From an uncultured Planococcus sp. (GTDB lineage: Bacteria > Bacillota > Bacilli > Bacillales_A > Planococcaceae): DNA of 64,000 bases. Positions 53,101 to 61,500 of the stretch are shown here, piece by piece. The translations under genes and the position numbers were made by a program. The notes under the pieces were generated by a model. The model worked only from the letters and a program-made list of their open reading frames with translations. It made no database searches and was not told the DNA's origin. The stretch covers positions 868,001 to 932,000 of the forward strand of contig CANLRI010000001.1 in the NCBI GenBank assembly GCA_947493585.1, given 5' to 3'. How positions within the stretch are numbered: position 1 is the first letter of the stretch; every line of letters starts with the position of its first letter.

Positions 53101-54303
53101 ATCAGTTCGATGAGCCAGTATTCATTTATCACAGAGGACGATATCTACTACCAAAATATTGCCATGACATTTGATCCTTCGATTATGGACATTCTATTGC
53201 CGTTTCAAGCAGGTGCGTCCATTTACATACCTGCAGAGAAATTACTCGGAAAGGAAATTGAGGACTGTTTCAACGAGCAGCGGATTACGATAGCTACCTT
53301 CACGCCTTCGCTAGTGAAAAATATTAGCTTTTTGCAATCTACGAGTATCAAAACGTTATTTGTTGGCGGGGAAGCATTGAAGCAAATGGACATTAACCAT
53401 GTACCGGATCACATCGTCATTGTAAATATGTATGGGCCTACAGAAGCGACTATTACGAGCACGCTATTCGAAATCAATCAATTGAATAAACGGGAGCACG
53501 CGTACTACCCGATTGGCAAGCCTCTAAAAAGTATGGAGTTCGCTATCCGTTCTGAGGAAGGCATCGAGTTGCCTGTTGGCTCTCCGGGACTCTTGTATTT
53601 GAAAGGGCCGATGATAGCGAAAGCTTATACTGACTCCAAATTGACGGACGATTATTTTTCCGTCGTGACTCATGAGAGAGAGTATAATACGGGCGATATT
53701 GTGTACCAATCAAGTGATGGCAACCTCCATTATGTTTGTAGAAAGGACCAGCAAATCAAACTGCGCGGCTACCGAATTGAACTAAAAGAAATCGAGGGTG
53801 CGCTAGCGAATATTCAGGGGATTACAAGGTTCCACTTGACCACCGTGAATCAGGGCACAGCCTTGGCTTTGTTCTATTCAGGTGATGTGAATGCATCCCA
53901 TATGAAAGCAAACTTGCAAGAGCAATTGCCAGCATATATGGTTCCGGCGATTATTAAGCCGGTGGCCGATTTTCCGCTAAGTATCAATGGAAAAATAGAC
54001 GTCAAGCAATTGCAGGACAGTGTTCGTGCTACAACATATGCAGCCCATGCAGAAAACCGAAATAGCCCGTTTTATGAACAAATCAAGGATATCTGGGGGC
54101 AAGTATTGGAACTGGAAGGCATCTCGAAAACGGACAATTTTTTCGAGTTGGGAGGCAATTCTCTGTTGGCCATTCAAGCGATCAAAAAAGTGAATGAAGT
54201 GACAGGGGCTAATGTTTCCATCAAAACATTATTTGAATATCAAGTGATCGGGGAATTCGTTGAGCAACTTCGGAAAGGAGAAAGCTATGCCGTCGCAAAA
54301 TAA
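47110..54303 (+). CDS. Nonribosomal peptide synthetase 1 (C-A-T-E-C-A-T)
   Basis: 2397 residues. C domain (HH at 135-136, 'HHILTDS', Gly of HHxxxDG replaced by Ser); A1 ('TSGTTGTPKG' from 588, 'FDAWFFE' at about 631); T1 (Ser 967 in 'LGIDSIS'); epimerase ('HHLIIDGVSW' from 1143, 'EGHGRP', 'TVGWFTTIYP'); C2 ('HHIILDGWS' from 1555); A2 ('TSGTTGVPKG' from 1978); T2 (Ser 2351 in 'LGGNSL'). Aligning by eye with GrsA, the A1 pocket reads D-A-F-F-V-G-G-T-F-K, two conservative changes from a published valine code; A2 reads D-P-M-T-F-G-M-I-T, unassigned. ATG 47110 follows GGAGG (47097-47101). No thioesterase. The starting C domain may add an acyl group (inference). Confidence 0.95.
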   Translation: MGKLLTENSSRVTEFEYQLYFLWRKLGVTDLYTETWAFKLADQVEIAKFQEAISLVIEQNTEIHSNYFLSDDSLIKKEIRKDSLIHLIDSDHYQLSALIEDLKKQCFDLEKDPLIQFYLFTNSASQEHYLLINSHHILTDSITKNVLLKQLFDAYETGSLPLKTEMTHSQQPKSGVDPSVLEKYKAYLEDMMHYPDRSNLYGAIQEKNGGVTLQIDFSQEFVANIEQLCRSKRVTPFAFYLTAFYSFLCSQLNTHRFRMGIPFSSRTNAAEAQAIGYYVNTLPFGMDLEPISGYDELLKKVQMEIFKLDQFKSISPAQISDITTSQNGSLYKTVFSYQETHSQQGIDYEINTSQNGAKFELTANFKKLQNKLVCELEFSDETWTTEESNHFKLAFENWVLRLANGGISWEDAIKQSENDRLVFKQDSYILSGEQTVSSNSSIYGLFNAFAAQSPYQQAIIHNESSISYKELNDRVLSYSRKLAYLDITSSDIVALRLKRSIDTIALILALAKNHITHVHLSDMYPAERTSYILKDSQAQLLIFDEEILGDEKLPVKKMTFADFQQVDLADSEKMMKEPINQVFSLIYTSGTTGTPKGVKIKTENIQNFSENYTKFGAGESDIFTHLSTYTFDAWFFEVMLPILNGKCIVIVDSPISDEQNWEFAELATKPTIAFLTTSLFNSFTDSRTIEKINYLNKIVIGGETASPKHIEAAFKQNSKLRIFNGYGPTENTTFTTVHEVTHLSPATIPIGTPLTNMDVIIVGPNGEVLPKNCYGEIFIAGRSLMAGYLGRGEDKLVAQQEGDKAKLYYQTGDIGKVGLDNQLNYLYRKDRQVKIRGFRIELSEIEHKLSQLNGLTKCVAQVEVENAIKRLVVYYTGPLSKEKVKLQAESILPAYMMPNQFIKVNEIKLTLNGKMDKSSIQIAERIIETKDVAWSDTEKIVLECITKATSLDCTDKTENFYTLGIDSISSLQVCSILRSKGIPISVSDFFQHQTIESLAYFIENQPTNGIVEQLPIEKWESNALSPIQKWFFDTQPSAPSHWNQSVLLKMNGENELLLLKDSLRSLIDHFEILKSVFEYDGENWKQVVQPNHSYSIHHETNLSESELAQMLAFNQQQLDLKKQLYRFSILETESSCYVQMVIHHLIIDGVSWRMLLTQFSNYLENNGELVNEQKRFNQWIDYLSSHTPSETANRYWNQHSIAEVKAPLVKFANIESLAIDFNLYETKEFKEKIMKNFMGDMEAALISMSAMAIQKTLPAMDPHMTIQMEGHGRPTAASDFSSTVGWFTTIYPIGLRVETSLQNTILKTREILSEVPNKGFDFSLAHSMQMKSDWTFNFMGDFNSTAYKGFEVAEMFRDDDFSEASFVSYNLQLVPIIIDETLSFKVFYNNEMYEEFEMSQLLGQIKEQFSQFIQMTADRFLPLSGTREGMLIQQEKSSTSGNYVVQWKLNTPQLDLNQFQLAVQRLIYQVEALRSTFRTVAGKGIESVKEPEEIIQNSEIRVLDWSKVSAERLDSWTERYLTVQRATEFDFEEGPLFRFTVIKTSADYLVIFEFHHIILDGWSMSLLFNALTAAYEDSGEKELNSYVKSRMNLESIKTHVNYEPWQQVLADYQAIEFFGNDSEHSSERIKVTNKLAVTPAVNDFLKKQNITMNEFYLLAWSLTVAETFGKKDVLFGMTVSGRNTFSMHELDTIGMFISTLPVRIKNFDTVRSVKELLDSIKENVKRIQDHDYVSWLDIAQHFNENSEIQIGYVFENYPILDDEGIFSIKNFQGKEQVEFPLALSVTQQSDFVTYELNARRKDVSEDLLMATERIFKNIVEHLPLYSDDYLKFIETIRQDHRTTARSSSPKITEQSLQQTLSKTFSAFGENIFVRYENRSYSYLQIQDIIAKVIGTTALCSEDTVLVATENRFKKTIYLLACLVSGATYVPVSKEFNQKRVEFIAADSGANCLFDESGKFKRNGEPTANHDAAYIIYTSGTTGVPKGVVVTADNLANFISSMSQYSFITEDDIYYQNIAMTFDPSIMDILLPFQAGASIYIPAEKLLGKEIEDCFNEQRITIATFTPSLVKNISFLQSTSIKTLFVGGEALKQMDINHVPDHIVIVNMYGPTEATITSTLFEINQLNKREHAYYPIGKPLKSMEFAIRSEEGIELPVGSPGLLYLKGPMIAKAYTDSKLTDDYFSVVTHEREYNTGDIVYQSSDGNLHYVCRKDQQIKLRGYRIELKEIEGALANIQGITRFHLTTVNQGTALALFYSGDVNASHMKANLQEQLPAYMVPAIIKPVADFPLSINGKIDVKQLQDSVRATTYAAHAENRNSPFYEQIKDIWGQVLELEGISKTDNFFELGGNSLLAIQAIKKVNEVTGANVSIKTLFEYQVIGEFVEQLRKGESYAVAK

Positions 54304-57300
54304 CGCATTGACACCGAACCAATTGGGTATTTGGACAAGAACTAAAGTATATGGGGAAAATAACGAATACTTGATTCCGTTAGTATTGCCAGTGCCCGGA
54401 CATATCGGCAGGGCAACGATTGAAAGTGCATTGAACGAAACAATTCGATGCCATGGAGCTTTACGAACAGTGGTGGTCGACGGAGATCCAGTTCATCAAC
54501 GAATCGATCATTTTCATCCTGTAACACTGCCTATGGTCCAAGGAGAGCGTCAAGTAATCGAAAGTTCGATGAAAAAGTATTTAGAAGAGGGGATATCGCT
54601 TGATGTCCCTTTGGCCCAGTATCATTTATTTATTGCGCAGGACGTCCAGTACCTCGTTTGCAAATTCCATCACATCATTTTCGATGCCCATTCAGCTCAA
54701 CTTTTTCAACAAGACTTTGAGAAATGCCTAACGATTGGGAAATTGCATAAAGAAGAGTCACTTTATACGCAATATCTGGAGGACTCAAGGGAAGAGAATC
54801 AAAACGAGCGGATATTTTGGGAACGATATCTCAGCCAACAGATCAATAAGCTCACAAGCAGCCACAAGCTTTCGGCAAGCAGCAAGGCGAGAGACCAAGA
54901 AAGAATGGTTGTGCGCAACAGGTTGAACTGCAGCCTGGATGAATTTAAGCAATATTCAACGGCTGTGGGAGGAACCTTGTTTTCTGCTGGTCTTGCCGCG
55001 TTTCAATTATTCACGGGCCGATATTTCGACTTGGATGCTGTAGCTACTGCGATTCCCATCTCCATCCGGCGCACTGCTTCAGAAAGCGAGACAATCGGTT
55101 TTTTGGCAAATGTACTACCCGTCATAACGGTTCTTGACCGGAACAGCTCGGCTTATGAACTGCATAAGGATATTCAATCCACGATCATTACTTTAATTGA
55201 AAATGGCAGTATTTCAAATAGTGATATTCATCGCATCGTTCAGGCAGACGCCATCAATCGTTACGAAGACCTTTATCAAATGGTGTTCGATCTCAAATTG
55301 GATGACGAGTCGTTTGAATCGGCATTGATTTACTCGTCAAGTGTCAATTCGGAGTATGGCTTTTTGGCGAACCTGGTCATTAAAGGCGAAGCTGTTTATT
55401 TGGAAACCAACGTAGATGCCTCTGTCTATAGTAAAAGCTTGATCGACAGCCTCCATGACTCGTTCTCTGCCTTCTTCACGAGTTTAGTAAACAGCGTCCA
55501 CAGTCCTGTCGGAGACCATCACGTGATTTCTGATAAGCAGCAGGAAGCATTGATGAAAAAACACAGCGATCTGAGCAAATCACCTGAAAATAGTGAAGGA
55601 CTTATTTTTCAAACTGGAATACCTGGAGCAGTTGCCATTTCGTATAACGATTATGAACTTTCATACGGCGAATTGGAGCGGTACACGAGAGATTTCAAAA
55701 AGAAACTGGAGATGTTCGGGGTAGGCCAAGGCGCGAAGTTCGCGGTCGTCGCCGAAAACAAGCTATTGGCCGCCGTGCTGTTTTACTGCATACAACAAGC
55801 TGGCCATTGCTATATCCCGATTTCGCCTAAAAGCCCTGAAAAAAGAATTCGAAAAATCATCGAAGAGGCCAAGCCGTTGCTTGTGTTTTCAGATTGCCTG
55901 GAACCCCAGATGGACAATTTGATCGAAGTTTCTCCTGATAAAATCTTCGACGGATTGACTGAGGCAAAATTGATGCATCGTGATGATAAGGCGCGTTACG
56001 AAAAAGGGATTGCTTATATTATTTTCACTTCGGGCTCGACAGGAAAGCCAAAAGGCGTTCCTATTTCGGCCGGAAACATCGCAAGTCTTGCCGCTGCGTA
56101 TCCGGAATTTGATATTCACTCACACGACGTGGTTGCGCAAATTGCCAGTCTGTCATTTGATGCCAGCATCTTTGAATACACTTTGGCGTTTTGCAATGGG
56201 GCAGAACTTGCCGTGTTCGACGATCAAAAAGGCTATGAACAATTCCCGCGATTCACCTGCGAACGCAAGGTCACTCATTTCCTTATGACACCAGAATATT
56301 ATGCGGTTTTGGACTTCAGCAAATGCGCGAGTTTGAAAACGGTATTAGTGGGGGGAGCGCCGTATCGTGAAAACAAAACGGTTCCAGCGGGAGTGGCTGT
56401 ATTAAATGCATACGGGCCAAGCGAATGTTCCATCATTACGTCTTTCAAAGCCATGAATGCCGGCACAAGCGTCGCAAACATCGGACAACCATTGGGGCAA
56501 GTGCATTATTTAGTTCTGGATTCATCTGATCAAATTGTTCCGAAGGGGCAGCAAGGGCAATTATGCATTGCGGGCCCGGGTGTCTTTAACGGCTATCTTG
56601 CCGGAGAAGAGTCGCCTTTTGTCACGCTTCGCATCGGTCACGTAGATGTCAGCTATTTCAAGACAGGCGATATCGTTTATCAAGATGAAATTAACGACAT
56701 TCATTTTGTGACAAGAAATGCGGAGCTTGTAAAGCTTAGAGGGAACCGGATAAACCCTGAAGAAATTACCCAATTAATCTTGAAGCACACCACAGTCACC
56801 AATTCAGCAACGGTTTTCCATTGCGATCAGCTGTATAGCTTTTTTGTCGGCAATGTATCTGTAGAAGAACTCCGCGATTTATGCAAGCTCCACTTGCCGG
56901 ATTACATGGTGCCGAAAAAAATAATCGAACTGGATGCTATCCCCATGACGATTAATGGGAAAACAGATTTGCAGTACTTGAAAAACCATATCGATCGCGA
57001 TAAAGCTTCTGGTAAACAAGCCGATGAAGCAGCGACTTCAGCAAGTTTAGACGAACGGATATTAACAGTTTTTCGAACTGTATTGGATGACGCAGATCTC
57101 GCAAAAGATGCAAACTTTTTTGAAGTGGGTGGCGATTCAATTAAAAGCATCCAGCTTGCCAACGAATTCCAGAAAAAAGGTATCCACATTACATCGATCG
57201 ATATTATGAATTCGGAAACGCTTGGGGAGCTCTCTGAAAAAGCACTGAAAACCAAACCGATATTCAACCAACAACCGTTAAGCGGTTCTTGTGAATTGCT

Positions 57301-58579
57301 GCCGATCCAGCGATGGTTTTTCTCACATGAATTTACGAATATGCATCAATGGAATCAATCGATTGAGTTTCAGGTAGAGGGCGAACTGACAGAAAAAGAC
57401 ATTATGAATATTTACGCTGAAATCAGGAACAAGCACGATGCCTTAAGAAGCAACTTCGTTGATGTGGGTGGCAAAAGAGAAATTGTCATAAAACCAAATA
57501 TATCGAAAGACGTGGCGGATGAGTTGGAGTTCTTCAATATGTCGACTGCCACAGAGCTAGAAATAGCGGAGTTGAAAACGAGAATGTTCAATACATTGCA
57601 ACTGGGGCTGGACGTGGAAAAAGGAAGTTTGTCCAAATTGGCCGTTATCCAAACAAGCAACCGAAGTTTCACGATCATGTGGGTAATGCATCATTTAATC
57701 TGCGACAATGTCAGCTGGATGATCCTGCAAAATGATTTTGAGACCGCAGTTGATCAACTCAGCAACAAAGAATTACTGTGTTTAAGTGAAAAAACAACGA
57801 ATATCCGGGAGTTCTCTGCTTTCGTCAATTCCGAAATAATCCCTGAGGGCATTGCTGCGAATTGGGAAGAGGCGTTGGAAAGTGCCCATGCCGGTCAGTT
57901 TTCCAATAAACTAACGCCTGCGCCAGTTTCAAGCCGCTATCAAACAGCGGTATTTGAATTGAGCGAGGAAGAATCCGCCAGCCTCCAACTATATGCAAAG
58001 AAAAAATACTATACGCCTGACTTGCTGCTGTTGCTGCTGTTCGGAAAAGCTTTAGCCGAAGAAATCGAGTTGGACAAAGTATGGATTACACGTGAATTGA
58101 ACGGAAGAAACGGATTTGGAGAAAATCTATTATTGCATCAAACTGTCGGATGGCTAACTTCACTTCATCCTGTATCAATCCGCAATAGCCCGAAATTGCA
58201 TGAATTCATTTCGGCTAATTATTTCGAAATTGAACGCCTCGGCAAGCATGCGAAATATTACCAGCGCTTGAGCGACAAGATGACCTTGCCGAATATTTCC
58301 TATAATTATCTTGGTGATTTAGACCAGTTGCCAAGTGTAGATGAGAAGCAGAATATCGGCAGCTACGATTTCTTTGATGAGATTGCCTTAAATGCCGGTT
58401 TTGTGAATGGCCGACTTAGCTTCATCTTCCTATTCCAGGAGAATAGGGAGCAAATGATTCGTGAATTATTTTGGAAGCTTAAAGAATTGATGAAACTGCT
58501 CGATGGGGAAGATGGTGTCAATGTGTTCGGTCTCGATCAAGATACTTTGTTGAATTTAGATGAACTGTTCAAAATTTGA
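54287..58579 (+). CDS. Nonribosomal peptide synthetase 2 (C-A-T-E)
   Basis: 1430 residues, one module. C domain ('HHIIFDAHS' from 128; the Gly after the catalytic Asp is Ala); A3 ('TSGSTGKPKG' from 581, 'FDASIFE' at about 624), pocket read by eye as D-A-F-L-L-G-A-I-I, aliphatic-like, possibly leucine; T (Ser 951 in 'VGGDSIKSI', the GGDSI form that precedes epimerases); epimerase ('HHLICDNVSW' from 1135, 'TVGWLTSLHP', 'YNYLGDLD'), in which the E4 block reads ELNGRNG instead of EGHGRE. ATG 54287 lies 17 bases inside the end of NRPS 1, with AAGGAG at 54275-54280, so the two are translationally coupled. Confidence 0.95.
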   Translation: MPSQNNALTPNQLGIWTRTKVYGENNEYLIPLVLPVPGHIGRATIESALNETIRCHGALRTVVVDGDPVHQRIDHFHPVTLPMVQGERQVIESSMKKYLEEGISLDVPLAQYHLFIAQDVQYLVCKFHHIIFDAHSAQLFQQDFEKCLTIGKLHKEESLYTQYLEDSREENQNERIFWERYLSQQINKLTSSHKLSASSKARDQERMVVRNRLNCSLDEFKQYSTAVGGTLFSAGLAAFQLFTGRYFDLDAVATAIPISIRRTASESETIGFLANVLPVITVLDRNSSAYELHKDIQSTIITLIENGSISNSDIHRIVQADAINRYEDLYQMVFDLKLDDESFESALIYSSSVNSEYGFLANLVIKGEAVYLETNVDASVYSKSLIDSLHDSFSAFFTSLVNSVHSPVGDHHVISDKQQEALMKKHSDLSKSPENSEGLIFQTGIPGAVAISYNDYELSYGELERYTRDFKKKLEMFGVGQGAKFAVVAENKLLAAVLFYCIQQAGHCYIPISPKSPEKRIRKIIEEAKPLLVFSDCLEPQMDNLIEVSPDKIFDGLTEAKLMHRDDKARYEKGIAYIIFTSGSTGKPKGVPISAGNIASLAAAYPEFDIHSHDVVAQIASLSFDASIFEYTLAFCNGAELAVFDDQKGYEQFPRFTCERKVTHFLMTPEYYAVLDFSKCASLKTVLVGGAPYRENKTVPAGVAVLNAYGPSECSIITSFKAMNAGTSVANIGQPLGQVHYLVLDSSDQIVPKGQQGQLCIAGPGVFNGYLAGEESPFVTLRIGHVDVSYFKTGDIVYQDEINDIHFVTRNAELVKLRGNRINPEEITQLILKHTTVTNSATVFHCDQLYSFFVGNVSVEELRDLCKLHLPDYMVPKKIIELDAIPMTINGKTDLQYLKNHIDRDKASGKQADEAATSASLDERILTVFRTVLDDADLAKDANFFEVGGDSIKSIQLANEFQKKGIHITSIDIMNSETLGELSEKALKTKPIFNQQPLSGSCELLPIQRWFFSHEFTNMHQWNQSIEFQVEGELTEKDIMNIYAEIRNKHDALRSNFVDVGGKREIVIKPNISKDVADELEFFNMSTATELEIAELKTRMFNTLQLGLDVEKGSLSKLAVIQTSNRSFTIMWVMHHLICDNVSWMILQNDFETAVDQLSNKELLCLSEKTTNIREFSAFVNSEIIPEGIAANWEEALESAHAGQFSNKLTPAPVSSRYQTAVFELSEEESASLQLYAKKKYYTPDLLLLLLFGKALAEEIELDKVWITRELNGRNGFGENLLLHQTVGWLTSLHPVSIRNSPKLHEFISANYFEIERLGKHAKYYQRLSDKMTLPNISYNYLGDLDQLPSVDEKQNIGSYDFFDEIALNAGFVNGRLSFIFLFQENREQMIRELFWKLKELMKLLDGEDGVNVFGLDQDTLLNLDELFKI

Positions 58580-58599
58580 AAGAGTTGAGGTGAGTCATG

Positions 58600-61500
58600 A
58601 TGAAAGTAGTAGCTGTTTACCCGATGACGGAGATGCAAAAAGGCATCGCTTATGAATGTGCATTGCATGATGCCACAAACGCTTATGTCAGCCAAGCCGT
58701 AATTGAGATTGAATACCCTGACTTGGCAAAGTACCGGAATGCTTGGGAAGCAGTGTTGAACAAGTACGAAATATTCCGGACGAAATTTGTGTTCGGCCAT
58801 TTGAAAGATGATGTGCAAGTAGTGATGGACAGCGCTAATTACAACTGGGAAGAGCAGGAATGCCGAATAGAAGAGCTTCACAATCTGGCTGACGCTCTAA
58901 AGACATTGCATGTGAATGACTTGCCGCTTATCAAATTGAATATCTTTAAAACAGAGGATAAAACCTTTTTGGTGTGGACTTTCCATCATTTGCTCTTGGA
59001 TGGATGGAGTATGAGCACCACTTTGGCTAAAGTGGACGACGCATATCAAGAGTCTAGTTCTTTTCTTGAGCCAGATTATACGTACAGCCGTTATATCAAA
59101 GAGGTGCTGAGCAGGGATTCCGCAAATGCCAATATGTTTTGGAAGGGATATCTAGAAGGGTTCTCGGGAGAGCGTTTTCCTGTGATCACCCGGCACCGAT
59201 CAATAGCGGGATTTGATGAAATCCATCGAATCTTATCCGTTTCACAAGACTCGATTGCGCAATATTGCAAGCAGCACAAAATATCCTTAGCCGTGTTCTT
59301 TCAAGCGGCCTGGGCAATCGTTTTGAAATTGTACACAGGGAAAAATGACGTTCTCTTTAATGTCATCGAATCAGGCAGGAATTCGCCGGCGGCTCAATCC
59401 ACTGATTTGATTGGCATGACAATCGAGAGGCATCCTAAAAGAATAAACTTGGAGATGACGCAGACGATTGGGGAATTGCTCGAGGCCATCAAAATGGATG
59501 ATTTGAATTTGCAACATCAAAGCGCCTTGTCGGTAAGGGAAGAAAAGAAGATTCTGTCCACAGAAGCAGGAAAAGAATTATCCAATACCAGCTTTGTGTT
59601 CGAAAATTATCCTTCGGCCGCCAAGCCAAAAAGCTATAAAATCAGCCAAGGAAGTGAATTGTCTACATCGGACATGACTGTTTCAATCGGCGTTTTGGAC
59701 CACCAAGTGCATATGAAGTTGATGTTCTCCAAAGATATGATCGATAACCAACAAGGACGGGACATCCTTTCCTATTTGGAGTCCGTCGTTGAGCAGCTCA
59801 TTGGATTGGAAGGGGAGCAGTCGGTTCAAACCGTGGTCAATGCGCAAGACTTGAGCACTATCGTTAGCAGCTCTTCTCCAGTGCCTTTTGGAAAAAGCTA
59901 CTTGGATATAATCAAACAAGTATCGCGATTCACTCCAACCAAGACAGCTATTTATGACGGGGAATCTCGGATTAGTTATGAACAATTGGCCGCCAATTGC
60001 GAAATGGCGATTAATGGACTGGGCGGATTTTCTATAGCAGATGACCAAACGGTCGGCATCTACATGAAGCGCTCACATCAATCCATAGAGCTGATGATTG
60101 CCTTGCAGTATCTCCGTATTCCATACATCCACTTGGATGAAAAATACGGGCAAAGCCGGATTGACTATATAGTGGAAGATGCCAAAGTTGCATATATCGT
60201 TACTGATGATGAGATGGCGAGTCCCGAAACTTTTCGTGAGTTGAACACAGTACATATAAAAGAATTGCATACCCAGGGCAATGGACAAGCAAGAGTTCTC
60301 ACAGCCGAAACGCCTGAAGGAGGCTGTGCACAAATTATCTATACGTCCGGGTCTTCGGGCCAGCCTAAAGGGATAAAGGTAACGTCAGACAATATTCTAT
60401 CTTTTGCTGCTGGCCATCAATTCTACGCAGTGCGGAAAGAGGAGAATTTTGCTCAAGCGTCTTCGCTGGCTTTTGATGCCAGCAACTTCGAAATCTGGCT
60501 CCCGCTTTTTAACGGGGCTTCCATTACGATTGTCCGTGATCCAGTGTTTGACATTTATCGGTGGAAGCAAGCGATTGATGATTGCCAAATCACCACCGCC
60601 TGGATGACTTCAGGATTATTCAATACCTTTGTTGACTTGGATTTTTCACTGCTGGTTGGCTTAGAAACCATTTTTGTAGGCGGTGAAGCGTTATCGCCTG
60701 CGCATATTTTAAAAGCATACGAGCAATTGCCTCAGCTCACGTTGTACAACGGCTATGGGCCAACCGAACTGACCACTTTTACGGCGGTGTATCAAATTCC
60801 GCGCGATATTCCGAGAAACGAGGCGGTGCCAATCGGAAAGCTGCTAAAAAATGCACAAGCCCAGATTATCGGTACGGATGGACAGGTACGGCCAATCGGT
60901 GTTCCGGGCGAACTGATTGTCGCGACAACAAGATCGGCTTTGGGTTATTTGAACAGCCCGGAAAAAACCGAGGCGGTGTTCGTGAAAAAACAGACAAGTG
61001 AAGGCGTTAGAACTTTTTACTATACGGGAGATACGGTTTATTTTGACGGCGAGTTGCTTCACTATGTGCGCAGAAAAGATAATCAAATCAAATTGCGCGG
61101 GTACAGAATCGAACTCAACGAGATAGAATCGGTATTGTCCCAGAAGCAAGGAATTGAACAACAGGCTGTCGTGTTCAACGATGATGCGATCGATGCCAAA
61201 TATATTGAAGTTTTTTACGTCGGAACAATATCCGATTCTGAACTTAAAGCCTATTTGGCACAGCAGCTTCCAAGCTATATGGTTCCTCAAAAACTCACGC
61301 AAATCCCACGTATGCCGCTGAACGTAAATGGCAAAGTGGACAAGGCGAAATTAAAAGCTGCTGCACTAACGGAAAGTATCAGTAACAAAGAGGAAGCGGC
61401 CCTGCCGAATGAAGAGTTCTTAAAAAATATATCGAGCTTTCTTGGGTTGCCGAAGATTGAAGGCACCAACACGCTTTTTGATTATGATGTGGATTCATTA

